From contig NZ_CP061768.1 in the NCBI RefSeq assembly GCF_013624435.2, positions 1,116,001 to 1,180,000 on the forward strand: a stretch of 64,000 nucleotides of DNA, written 5' to 3'. Below, in pieces: positions 9,584 through 20,700 of this stretch. The notes beneath the pieces were generated by a model, which was not told the origin of the DNA, did not search any database, and worked only from the letters and a program-made list of their open reading frames with translations. Position 1 is the stretch's first letter. The number at the start of each line of letters is the position of its first letter. This stretch comes from Nocardioides campestrisoli (GTDB lineage: Bacteria > Actinomycetota > Actinomycetes > Propionibacteriales > Nocardioidaceae). Both the position numbers and the translations under genes were made by a program.

Positions 9584-10561
9584 TCAGGAACCGGCGCGCA
9601 GCAGCTCGTCGCCCAGCCCCGAGCGCAGGTAGAGCACCGACCGTCCGTGCCGGGCGGAGGTGAGCAGCCCCGCGTCGCGCATCGCGCGCAGGTGCTGGTT
9701 GACCGCGCTGGGCGTCACCCCCAGCCGGACCGCCAGCTCGGTGGAGGAGGCGGGGGAGTCGAGCACCAGCAGCAGCCGGGCACGCACCTCGCCGACGAGG
9801 CCGGCCAGCGCCCGCGGGGCCGCCGGCCGGTCGCTCTCCCACAGGGTGCCGGCGCCGCGGGCGCCGTACAGGATCAGCGGCGGCTGAGCTGCGGAGATCG
9901 GCACCGTGGCGGAGCGGGTGAACAGCGAGGGCGCCAGGGTCAGCCCCTCCCCGGCGGTCGAGCGGCGGAACCGGGCCGGCGAGGTGACCTCCACCCGGAC
10001 GACGTCGTCGACGAGCCGGATCCCGGGCGAGAGATCGGAGAACATCGCCGCCAGCCCGTCCCGGGCCATGGCGCGGCCCCGGAACACGATGTCGGCCTCG
10101 AGCACCGTCCGCATCCGGGACCACCAGGGCTCGAAGCACGCGGTCCAGTACGCCGCGAGCGCCGCCGTGATCCGACTCAGCACGCGGTCGGTGCGGCCGG
10201 TGAGCGGGGCGGGGCGGGTGCCGGGGTCCGGGTGCACCTCGGCCAGGTCGTCGCGGACCACCTCGAGCGGGGTCCGGGCCAGCGCCGCCAGCTCGTCGTC
10301 GAACCGCGCGAGCGGGGACCAGGGGCGCGGCGTGAGGAAGTCCGGCGTCCACAGGGCGTCGTTGGTCAGCGCCAGCAGCATCTCGGAGTCCAGGCCGGCG
10401 CGTGCCCCGGCGGTCCGCTGCAGCCAGGGCAGCTGCAGGGGGTAGCGACCCGGGTCGCGCCAGGTGCGCAGCGAGAGGGCGAGCTCGTTCATCGGGGAGA
10501 GGGCGAACCGGACCTCCCCGAGGTCGGCCCCAGTCAGCTCGTACTCGATCAGCCCGACCAT
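9584..10561 (-). CDS. ArsR-type winged-helix regulator with N-terminal DUF5937-like domain
   Basis: A 325-residue protein. The N-terminal 230 residues form a large domain of unknown function (starts MVGLIEYELTGADL) found in actinobacterial regulators. The C-terminal 75 residues are an ArsR/HTH_20 winged helix: SPASSTELAVRLGVTPSAVNQHLRAMRDAGLLTSARHGR. The ATG at 10561 lies 8 nt after a TAGCGT -10 box (10570-10575), suggesting a leaderless transcript. It is divergent from an MFS transporter across 56 bp and probably controls it; the inducer is unknown. Confidence 0.8.
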   Translation of the reverse strand: MVGLIEYELTGADLGEVRFALSPMNELALSLRTWRDPGRYPLQLPWLQRTAGARAGLDSEMLLALTNDALWTPDFLTPRPWSPLARFDDELAALARTPLEVVRDDLAEVHPDPGTRPAPLTGRTDRVLSRITAALAAYWTACFEPWWSRMRTVLEADIVFRGRAMARDGLAAMFSDLSPGIRLVDDVVRVEVTSPARFRRSTAGEGLTLAPSLFTRSATVPISAAQPPLILYGARGAGTLWESDRPAAPRALAGLVGEVRARLLLVLDSPASSTELAVRLGVTPSAVNQHLRAMRDAGLLTSARHGRSVLYLRSGLGDELLRAGS

Positions 10562-10598
10562 GAAGCAGCACGCTACATCGTTGGCGCCTGTCGGCGGG

Positions 10599-10619
10599 AC
10601 GTGGGAGAACTGCCCACGT
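10599..10619. promoter_or_regulatory. Candidate operator overlapping the MFS start codon
   Basis: ACGTGGG (10599-10605) and CCCACGT (10613-10619) form a 7-bp inverted repeat with a 7-bp spacer. It covers the GTG start of the MFS gene and lies in the regulator/transporter divergent gap, a natural position for an ArsR-type repressor. Confidence 0.4.
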
Positions 10620-11868
10620 GCTCGACCGCCTCCGCCGCCTCCTCCTCCCCGCCGACCCGGTGCAACGCTCGCTGACCTTCGCCACGATGGCCGGTGCACT
10701 CTCCTCCGGCCTCTTCTACAGCGTCAGCGCGCTCTACTTCACCCGGGTGATCGGGCTGGAGGTGACCACCGTCGGGCTGGGCCTCACGATCGCCGGGCTG
10801 ATGGGCGTGCTCGGCTCCTTCCTCGGCGGCCAGGCCGCGGACCGGGTGGGCGCCGACCGGCTGCAGGCGTGGGCCAACGCGGTGCACGGCGTGGCGATGC
10901 TCAGCTACGTGCTGGCCGACGGTCCGGTGAGCTTCACCCTGGTGGCCTGCGTCGCCGTGGCCAGCCGGAGCCTCCAGGGGACGGCGAAGTCGACCGTGCA
11001 GGTGCGCTGGTTCGCCGGGCCGGACCGGGTGGGCATCCGGGCCCGGCTGCGGGTGATCACCAACCTCTTCATCGGCCTGGGCACCCTGCTGGCGGCCGGC
11101 GCGCTGCTGGTCGGGACCGCCGCCGCCTACCAGGTGACGATGGTCGCGGTCGGGCTGGTGGCTCTGCTCGCGACCGTCCCGCTGATGGGGCTGCGGGGCC
11201 GGGTGGACGGTTTCGCGGGCGTGATGGACGCCCACCTGGTGCCCGACCGGGTCCGCGGTCCCTCCCCGATGCGCGACCGCACCTACCTCACCTCGGTGGC
11301 CCTCAACTCGGTGATCGCCATGCACTTCGGGCTGACCAGCGTCGGCGTCCCGCTGTGGATCGCCACCCGTACGGAGGCCCCGGACGTGATGATCTCGGTG
11401 CTGCTGGTGGTCAACACCGTCCTGGTCGCGCTCTTCCAGGTGCGGGCCTCGCGCGGCACCCACGACATCGGCACCGCCGGCCGGGTGGTGCGCCGGGGCA
11501 GCCTGCTGCTCGCGATCGCCTGCCTGCTCTACGGCGCCGCGGGCAGCGGCGGCGTGCTGTGGGCGGTGGCCGCCCTGCTGGCCGCCGAGGTGGTCGGCTC
11601 GTTCGCGGAGGTCTGGTGCGAGGCCGGCGCCTGGGGTCTGGCTTTCGAGCTCGCCCACCCGGACAGCGCCGGCGCCTACCAGGGCGTCTCGTCCACCGGC
11701 TACGCGGTGGCGATGATGGCCTCGCCCGCGGTGGTCACCGCGACCGCGGTGGACCACGGCATGCCCGGCTGGATCCTGCTCGCCGCGCTCTTCGCCGCCG
11801 CCGGGAGCGGGGTCGCCGTGGTGGCCCGCCTGGCCGCGGTGCGGCGTACCCAGGCCGCGCTGGTCTGA
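10618..11868 (+). CDS. MFS transporter
   Basis: A 416-residue, twelve-segment major facilitator. The loop between helices 2 and 3 shows the MFS pattern (GGQAADRVGADRLQ). It starts at GTG 10618, divergent from the ArsR-type regulator, so regulated efflux is the best guess. The C-terminal half has a long hydrophobic array (VLWAVAALLAAEVVG, GYAVAMMASPAVV). No substrate-specific motif is recognised. Confidence 0.85.
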   Translation: MLDRLRRLLLPADPVQRSLTFATMAGALSSGLFYSVSALYFTRVIGLEVTTVGLGLTIAGLMGVLGSFLGGQAADRVGADRLQAWANAVHGVAMLSYVLADGPVSFTLVACVAVASRSLQGTAKSTVQVRWFAGPDRVGIRARLRVITNLFIGLGTLLAAGALLVGTAAAYQVTMVAVGLVALLATVPLMGLRGRVDGFAGVMDAHLVPDRVRGPSPMRDRTYLTSVALNSVIAMHFGLTSVGVPLWIATRTEAPDVMISVLLVVNTVLVALFQVRASRGTHDIGTAGRVVRRGSLLLAIACLLYGAAGSGGVLWAVAALLAAEVVGSFAEVWCEAGAWGLAFELAHPDSAGAYQGVSSTGYAVAMMASPAVVTATAVDHGMPGWILLAALFAAAGSGVAVVARLAAVRRTQAALV

Positions 11869-11905
11869 GGCGGCGGCCAGGGTCGCTGAGCCTCCGGGTG
11901 TCGGC

Positions 11906-13636
<1,731 letters not shown>

Positions 13637-13785
13637 GGACCCGAAGGGTACGCCGTGCGGCCGGCGTCACGCGGGGGTACCCGGGTGCTGGTGCCTGATC
13701 CGGTGCCGGGTGTTCATCGGGACGACACGGGCGCGCCGGTGTGCGGTCATCCGGAGGTCCCGGACGCGCGAGAGCCTGTGCGCGC

Positions 13786-13829
13786 TAGATTGCCCCTAGG
13801 TTTCATCGTCCCCAGCCCTGGAGGTCTGA
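13786..13829 (+). promoter_or_regulatory. Promoter and leader of the ABC importer operon
   Basis: A TAGATT -10 box (13786-13791) is followed by about 32 nt of leader with GGAGG just before the GTG at 13830. This contrasts with the leaderless genes nearby. Confidence 0.5.
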
Positions 13830-14951
13830 GTGAAGATCCGCCGTTCCCTCGTCTCGCTTGCCGCGTTCGCCACCATGGCGTCGCTGGCAGCGTGCGCCGC
13901 ACCCGAGTCCGACTCCGACAACGACGCGGCCGGAAGCGACGCGGCCAAGGCCACCTCGGTCGAGGACTTCGGCAGCTTCGACGACCTCGTCAAGGCGGCC
14001 CAGGACGAGGGCGAGCTCAACGTCATCGCCCTGCCCCCGGACTGGGCCAACTACGGCGAGCTGATCTCGACCTTCGAGGACAAGTACGACATCAAGGTCA
14101 ACTCCGCGCAGCCCGACGCGGCGAGCCAGGACGAGATCAACGCCGCCAACCAGCTCAAGGGCAGCGACCGCGCACCGGACGTCTTCGACCTCGGGCAGGC
14201 CGTCGCGCTGGCGAACGTGGACATGTACGCGCCGTACCAGGTCCAGACCTGGGACGACATCCCGGACGAGTTCAAGGCCGCGGACGGCGCCTGGGTCAAC
14301 GACTACGGCGGCTTCATGTCCATCGGCTACGACTCCTCGGCCGTGCCGGAGATCGAGACCCTCGACGACCTGCTGAAGCCCGAGTTCAAGGGCAAGGTCG
14401 CGCTCAACGGCGACCCGACCCAGGCCGGTGCCGCGTTCTCCGGCGTGGTGATGGCCTCCATCGCCAACGGCGGCTCGGTCGAGGACATCAGGCCGGGCGT
14501 CGACTGGTTCGCCAAGCTGAAGAAGGCCGGCAACTTCATCCCCGTCGACCCCACCCCCGCGACGATCGAGTCCGGCCAGACCCCCGTCGTCATCGACTGG
14601 GACTACAACAACGCCGCGATCACCAACGACATCGACACCTGGGAGGTCGTGGTGCCCGCCGAGGCGCCGATCGCGGGCTACTACTTCCAGGCGATCAACG
14701 CCGACGCCCCGCACCCGGCGGCCGCGCGGCTGTGGCAGGAGTTCCTCTACAGCGACGAGGGCCAGAACCTCTGGCTGGCGGGCGGCGCCCGGCCGATCCG
14801 AGCCGACGCCATGGTCGAGGCGGGCACCATCGACGAGGAGCTCTGGGCCAACCTGCCCGAGGTCACCGGCGAGCCCGTCGTGCCCACCGACAAGGAGTCC
14901 GAGCTGATGGCGTCCTACCTGGCCGACAACTGGGCCAAGGCCGTCGGCTGA
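13830..14951 (+). CDS. ABC transporter substrate-binding lipoprotein (iron/polyamine/phosphonate-type)
   Basis: A 373-residue lipoprotein with signal MKIRRSLVSLAAFATMASLAA and lipobox LAAC (Cys22), then an acidic linker. The mature part is a two-lobed class D-type binding protein: ELNVIALPPDWANYGELISTFEDKY, APDVFDLGQAVA, GYDSSAVPEI, QTPVVIDWDYN. Close relatives bind Fe3+, polyamines, thiamine or 2-aminoethylphosphonate; the sequence alone does not decide. It heads a compact operon with two permeases and an ATPase. GTG start with GGAGG upstream. Confidence 0.85.
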   Translation: MKIRRSLVSLAAFATMASLAACAAPESDSDNDAAGSDAAKATSVEDFGSFDDLVKAAQDEGELNVIALPPDWANYGELISTFEDKYDIKVNSAQPDAASQDEINAANQLKGSDRAPDVFDLGQAVALANVDMYAPYQVQTWDDIPDEFKAADGAWVNDYGGFMSIGYDSSAVPEIETLDDLLKPEFKGKVALNGDPTQAGAAFSGVVMASIANGGSVEDIRPGVDWFAKLKKAGNFIPVDPTPATIESGQTPVVIDWDYNNAAITNDIDTWEVVVPAEAPIAGYYFQAINADAPHPAAARLWQEFLYSDEGQNLWLAGGARPIRADAMVEAGTIDEELWANLPEVTGEPVVPTDKESELMASYLADNWAKAVG

Positions 14952-14953
14952 CG

Positions 14954-15832
14954 GTGAGAACCTCCGTCTCATCCCCGACGGGTCGGCGCTTCGGCGTCGG
15001 CCCGTCGGTCGGTCTGCTGCCGTTCCTGGTCTTCGTGACCGCGTTCCTGGTGGTGCCCACGATCACCGTGGTGATCGGGGCCTTCCAGGACGCCGACGGC
15101 GGTTTCTCCTTCGAGAAGATCGAGGCGCTGGGCGGCGAGACCGCCCTGCGCGCGCTCTGGCAGAGCGTCCTGCTCTCCGCGTCCTCAGCCGCGATCGGCG
15201 CGGTCCTGGGCGCCCTGCTGACCTACCTGGTGATCAGCTCGCCGCCGGCCTCCCTGGCGCGTCGGGTGATCACCTCGATCTGCAGCGTCCTGGCGCAGTT
15301 CGGCGGGGTGACCCTGGCCTTCGCCTGGATGGCCACGCTCGGCTTCGGCGGCCTGCTCACCAACCTGCTGGCCGACGTCCTCGGGATGGACGCGACCGGC
15401 TCCGGGTGGCTCTACGACCTGCCCGGCCTGATCCTGGTCTACACCTACTTCCAGATCCCGCTGATGGTGATCGTCTTCCTCCCCGCGATGGAGGGACTGC
15501 GTCCCCAGTGGCGCGAGGCGGCCGTCAACCTCGGCGCCAGCACCCGCCAGTACTGGACGCAGGTGGCCTTCCCGCTGCTGCGCCCGGCGTTCCTGGGGTC
15601 GGCGCTGCTGCTCTTCGCCAACGCGTTCGCCGCGTACGCCACCGCCGCGGCGCTGGTCAGCCAGGGCGCGCCGATCACCCCGCTGCTGATCCGCTCCGCG
15701 CTGACCAGCGAGGTGGTCCTGGGCCAGGCGAACTTCGCCTTCGCCCTGGCGCTGCAGATGATCCTGGTGGTCGTGGTCGTCATGGTCGGCTACGCCCTGC
15801 TGCTGCGGCGCTCCTCGAGGTGGCTGCGATGA
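14954..15832 (+). CDS. ABC transporter permease (PotB/PhnU-type)
   Basis: A 292-residue inner-membrane permease with about six hydrophobic segments, beginning with LLPFLVFVTAFLVVPTITVV. The binding-protein-dependent EAA loop is visible as EAAVNLGASTRQYWTQVAFPLLRPAFLG, the contact site for the ATPase. The GTG start is 2 nt after the binding-protein stop. The stop overlaps the next start as ATGA. Confidence 0.85.
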   Translation: MRTSVSSPTGRRFGVGPSVGLLPFLVFVTAFLVVPTITVVIGAFQDADGGFSFEKIEALGGETALRALWQSVLLSASSAAIGAVLGALLTYLVISSPPASLARRVITSICSVLAQFGGVTLAFAWMATLGFGGLLTNLLADVLGMDATGSGWLYDLPGLILVYTYFQIPLMVIVFLPAMEGLRPQWREAAVNLGASTRQYWTQVAFPLLRPAFLGSALLLFANAFAAYATAAALVSQGAPITPLLIRSALTSEVVLGQANFAFALALQMILVVVVVMVGYALLLRRSSRWLR

Positions 15833-16614
15833 CCGCCTCGCGCGTGCTCGGTCGCCTGGTGCGCGGCCTGCTGATCGCGGCCTTCGCCGTCTTCTTCCTG
15901 CTGCCGCTGGTGGCGCTGCTCGACTTCAGCACCAAGGTGCGCGGCGGCGGTCGCTCCGGCGAGGCCTGGACCGGCCTGCTGGACGACCCGACGATGTCCC
16001 AGGCGATCGTGACCAGCCTGGTGCTGGCCGCGCTGACCGTGGTCGGGATGGTCGTGCTGCTGGTGCCGACGATGGTCTGGGTGCGCCTGCGCGTGCCCGG
16101 TGCCACCCGGCTGGTGGAGTTCCTGTGCCTGCTGCCGCTGACCATCCCGGCGCTGGTGATCGTGGTCGGCAGCTCCAACGTCTACACCTGGCTGCGCTAC
16201 TTCTTCGGCGACACCTCCCTGGTGCTGGCCTTCTCCTACGTCGTGCTGGTGCTGCCCTACGCCTACCGGGCGGTCGACGCCTCGCTCTCGGCGATCGACG
16301 TCCGCACCCTCTCCGAGGCGGCCCGTTCCCTGGGAGCCGGGTGGTGGACGGTGATCGCCCGGATCGTGCTGCCGAACATCTGGCCCGGCGTGCTGGGCGC
16401 CGCGTTCATCTCGATCGCGCTGGTGCTGGGTGAGTACACCTTCGCCTCGCTGCTCAACTACGAGACCCTGCCGGTGGCGATCGTGCTGCTCGGCAAGAGC
16501 GACGCCCAGACCTCGATGGCGGCGGCGCTCGCCTCGATCCTCTTCGCAGCGGTCCTGCTGCTGCTCCTCTCCTTCTTCGACCGCGGTCGACGCACCATGT
16601 CCGGAGGCAAGTGA
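15829..16614 (+). CDS. ABC transporter permease (PotC/PhnV-type)
   Basis: A 261-residue partner permease, starting at the ATG that overlaps the preceding stop. Six hydrophobic segments; the EAA loop is EAARSLGAGWWTVIARIVLPNIWPGVLGA. It would form a heterodimeric channel with the previous protein. The stop overlaps the ATPase start. Confidence 0.85.
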   Translation: MTASRVLGRLVRGLLIAAFAVFFLLPLVALLDFSTKVRGGGRSGEAWTGLLDDPTMSQAIVTSLVLAALTVVGMVVLLVPTMVWVRLRVPGATRLVEFLCLLPLTIPALVIVVGSSNVYTWLRYFFGDTSLVLAFSYVVLVLPYAYRAVDASLSAIDVRTLSEAARSLGAGWWTVIARIVLPNIWPGVLGAAFISIALVLGEYTFASLLNYETLPVAIVLLGKSDAQTSMAAALASILFAAVLLLLLSFFDRGRRTMSGGK

Positions 16615-17699
16615 TGTCCATGGAACCCCAGAGCGCCGCACAGCAGGGCCGGGGCGGGTTGGCGGTCGAGCTCTCGGACCTGCACCGCCACTACGGCGAG
16701 GTACGGGCACTGAACGGGCTCGACCTGCGGATCGAGCCGGGGGAGATGGTCGTGCTGCTCGGCCCCTCGGGCTGCGGCAAGACCACCGCCCTGCGCATCC
16801 TGGCCGGCCTCGAGCGCCAGGACAGCGGCACGGTGCGGGTCGGCGACCGCGACCTCTCGGCGGTGCCCGCCAACAAGCGCGACATGGGGATGGTCTTCCA
16901 GGCCTACAGCCTCTTCCCGCACCTGACCGTGCTGGAGAACGTCGCCTTCGGCCTGAAGATGCGGGGCCGCGGCCGCAAGGAGCGTCGCAGCCGTGCCGGC
17001 GACATGCTGGACCTGGTCGGGCTGGGCGAGCACAAGGCGCGCTACGCCCACCAGCTCTCCGGCGGCCAGCAGCAGCGGGTGGCGCTGGCACGGGCGCTCG
17101 CGCCCGAGCCCTCGGTGCTGCTGCTCGACGAGCCGCTCTCCGCGCTGGACGCCAAGGTCCGGGTCCAGCTGCGCGACGAGATCCGCCGGGTGCAGCAGGA
17201 CGTGGGCACCACCACCCTCTTCGTCACCCACGACCAGGAGGAGGCCCTGGCGGTCGCCGACCGGGTCGGGGTGATGAACGCCGGCAGGCTCGAGCAGCTG
17301 GCCCCGCCGGCCGAGCTCTACTCCTCGCCCGCGACGGCGTTCGTCGGCGAGTTCGTCGGTCTCTCCAACCGGGTCCCGGCCACCGTCGTCGAGGGGCACG
17401 CCCAGGTGCTGGGCCAGCGCGTCCCGGTGCTGGCGGGCTCGACGTCGGGGGAGGGCCTGGCCCTGGTCCGGCCCGAGGCGGTGGACCTGGAGCCGGCGGG
17501 CACGGGCGACGGGGCGGACGGGGCCGCCACCATCGTCTCGGTGGGCTTCCTCGGCCCGGTCTCGCGGGTGCACGTGGCGGCCGCCGACGGCAGCGAGCTC
17601 GTCGCCCAGCTGCCGAGCGGCCGCGCCCAGGGCCTGCGCCCTGGCGACCGGGTCACCGTGACCATCGACCCCGCCCCGGTGCTGGTCGTCGGCGCCTGA
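16614..17699 (+). CDS. ABC transporter ATP-binding protein (PotA/FbpC-type)
   Basis: A 361-residue ATPase. Walker A GPSGCGKT, Q-loop MVFQAYSLFPHLTV, signature LSGGQQQRVALARAL, Walker B LLLDEPLSALD and H-loop FVTHDQEEAL are all intact. A C-terminal TOBE-type domain follows (residues about 270-361, VRPEAVDLEP). The ATG at 16614 overlaps the permease stop (TGATG) and has GGAGG upstream; a GTG 3 nt earlier is equally in frame. It energises uptake through the two upstream permeases. Confidence 0.9.
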   Translation: MSMEPQSAAQQGRGGLAVELSDLHRHYGEVRALNGLDLRIEPGEMVVLLGPSGCGKTTALRILAGLERQDSGTVRVGDRDLSAVPANKRDMGMVFQAYSLFPHLTVLENVAFGLKMRGRGRKERRSRAGDMLDLVGLGEHKARYAHQLSGGQQQRVALARALAPEPSVLLLDEPLSALDAKVRVQLRDEIRRVQQDVGTTTLFVTHDQEEALAVADRVGVMNAGRLEQLAPPAELYSSPATAFVGEFVGLSNRVPATVVEGHAQVLGQRVPVLAGSTSGEGLALVRPEAVDLEPAGTGDGADGAATIVSVGFLGPVSRVHVAAADGSELVAQLPSGRAQGLRPGDRVTVTIDPAPVLVVGA

Positions 17700-17714
17700 G
17701 CCAGGCAGGCCGGA

Positions 17715-17744
17715 GGCCCGCCCCGACCGTGGTCGGAGCGGGCC
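17715..17744. terminator. Bidirectional terminator after the ABC operon
   Basis: GGCCCGC/GCGGGCC and the inner CCGACC/GGTCGG form a 13-bp interrupted stem in the gap between the convergent ATPase and subtilase genes. Confidence 0.65.
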
Positions 17745-17789
17745 CCCGGCAGTCCAGCCTGTTCAGCCCGGGTCGTCAGCCCAGCCTGG

Positions 17790-20700
17790 TCAGCACCTCG
17801 CCTTCTTCAACGTGAAGCTGGCCGTCGTGGACGTGCCCTTGGCCAGCCGCACCGTCCTGGACTGCGGGGCGTACCCGTCCTTCGCCGCGATCAGCGACAG
17901 CGGGTTGGCCCCGGCGTTGAACCACTGCGCGTAGCTCCCGTCGGAGCCTGTCTCCAGGGTCCAGGAGCCGGCCCACGAGTCGACCTGGACCGTGGCCCCC
18001 GGCAGCGCTGCCACCGTGCCGGTGCAGGCCCGGCCGCTGACGGTGCCGACCAGCTTGCCCCACTGGACCGGCGGAGTGACCTCGAAGGTCACCGGGATCG
18101 GGGCGACCGATCCGGGGGTGTCCTCCTTGATCGCGATGGCCGCCGTGTAGATGCCTGGCTGGGCGACCTCGGAGTCCAGGAAGACCCGGACCCGCAGCTG
18201 CTTGCCAGGCGCCAGGGTGGCGCTGGTGGTGTCCAGCGACAGCCACTCCACGTCGGTGCCGCTGGTCCCGCAGTTCTCGAAGCCCGGCAGCGTCTCGCTG
18301 TCCGCGGTGGCGGTGAAGCCGCCCGAGGAACCGCCGACCTTGTAGAGCCCGCATGCCATGCCGCCGCGGTAGCGGGCGGTGTTGGAGTTCGGCAGGTCGA
18401 TCCACGCGTCGGCCTCGGGGTCGAAGGCGAAGGTCCGGTTGGTGATCACCGTGCCCTGCACTCCGCCGTTGACCACGAGCATGCCGTTCGCCACCGTGTG
18501 GGCGCTGGCCCAGGTGTCCACCGGGGCGTCGGCGATCGGCGTCCAGGCGTCGGCGCCGATGTCGTAGGCGTAGCTGTCCGCGGTGCCGTTGGCCCCGCCG
18601 TTGCCTCCCGTGCAGTAGACCGTGCCGTCGACCGCGCCGCACGAGGCGAACGCGACCGCTGCCGGGTAGGGAGCCAACGTCTCCCAGCTGTCCGTCGCCA
18701 GGTCGTACGCCGCGGTGGCGTTCGACATCGGCGTGCAGGAGGCGGTGGTGCAGCCCCCCACGACGAACAGCTTGCCGTCCGCCACGGCCTGACCGGACGC
18801 CGCGAGGGCTACCGGTGCCGCGGCCCCGGCCGCCCACGAGTCCGCAGCCGGGTCGTAGGTCCAGGTCGCGGTGCTCGGTCCGGCCGCCGCCCAGCCGCCG
18901 GTGACCACGATCTGGCCGTCGACCAAGCCCGCAGCCACGGCGTTCCGGGCCTCGGGCAGGCTGGCCTTCTCCGTCCACGCCAGCGTGGCCGGGTCGTAAG
19001 CCCGGACCTTGGCGGTCGACGCCGAGCCGTCGCCGCCGGCGATGGAGTACGCCGTGCCGTCCACGTGGACGACCCGGTTGTCCATCACCGTCGACGGGTG
19101 GTCGGCGATGTCGGTCCACGGTGCCTCGTGCGGACCGTTGGCCGGCTGCGCGCCGTGGGTGGACATGCCGCGCGACCTGGCGGCCACCGACACCGGTGCC
19201 TTGACCTCCATCAGCGGGGCGCCGGCCTGCTTGGTGATGGACCGCAGGTTCGTCCGGCCGCCGTCGGCCGTCAGCATGTCGAACCCGCCCGGACGCTCCT
19301 CGAACTCGAGCTCGACCGGTGCCGAGCCGTCGTTGGTGACGGTGAAGGTCTTGGTCACGGTCCCGGTGCCGAGCCGCTTGGTCGCGGTGATCTCGTCCGG
19401 GGTCACGACCAGGTTGCCGGCGCCCAGCTCGAAGTCGGCTCGCGTGGCGTCGTCGAGATCGACGGCGACCACCTCGGTGACCGACTGGTACTGGGCGGCC
19501 CTGGCCTCGAACGGGTGCTTCCCGCGCAGGGTGGAGAACATCCAGTAGAAGCCGTCGGACAGGTTCTCGTCCTCCGGGGTCGGCTGGGTGGTCGCCTTCT
19601 CGTCGGGCTTGTCCAGGCTGGTCACCACGGCGCCGTTGATGCCCTCGTCGTTCCGGGCGCTGGTCACGGTCCCGACGACCAGGCCGCCGCGGATCAGGTC
19701 GCAGGTGCGGTTGCCGACGAAGACGTCGTCCACCTGCCACCACCAGTCGTAGCTCGCCTCGTAGTAGTGGAACCGGATCTTCACGTCGCTCTCGCCCGCC
19801 GCGGCGGGCAGCTGGACGACGTCCTCACGCGGCCCGCGCACGTCGGTGACCTGGTGCAGCACGGTCTCCCAGGTGGCGCCACCGTCGATGCTCAGGTCCA
19901 CGTCGGCCACGTCGCCGAGGTTGTTGTAGTCCTGGCGGAAGCCGACGACCGGCGAGGTCACCGACGACATGTCGATCGACGGGGTGACCAGGGAGGTGTC
20001 CTGCGACTGGCCGCTGCCGAAGAAGTCGCTGTCGGCGATGGCGAAGGCACCGTCGCCCCCGGTCAGGTTGCCTCGCGGCTTCGGGTCGTCGAACCGCCAG
20101 ACCTGGCCGTTGCCGGCCTCGTCCTGGATCGTCCACCCGGCGGGAAGGCCCCCGCCGTCGAAGTCCTCGGTGATGCCGGTGGTGTTGAACCGGTAGCCGG
20201 GCGCCGTGCAGGTGCTGGCGTCGACCTCCAGGGCGACGTCGTGCGTGGTCGCGCCGTTCCCGACCGTGATCTCCTCGGTCGCGGACGTGTAGCCGGGGTA
20301 GTGCGCGTCCACGGTGACCGTGTACGACGCGTTGCTCGGCACGGTCAGGGTGTACTCGCCCGTCTCCGGGTCGGTCCACACGTCCTCGCCCGGACCCTCG
20401 ACCTGGACCTGGGCGTACAGCGGCCAGTCGTGCCCGGAGCCGTCGGTCACGGTGCCGGTCACGGTGACCGACGGGGCCGCCTGGAGAGCGAAGTCCGCGG
20501 TCACGGGTGTGCCCGCCTCGACGGTGATCTGAGAGGACTTCGACTGGTAGCCGTACTTGGTCGCCGTGACGGTGTAGGTGCCGACACTGAGCCGGGCGTC
20601 GTAGGTGCCGTCGGCCGCGGTGGTCACGGTCCGGTCGAACTCGCCGTCCAGGGCCACGGTCGCACCCTCGATCGGCTGTCCGGTCGCTGCGTCGGTCACG

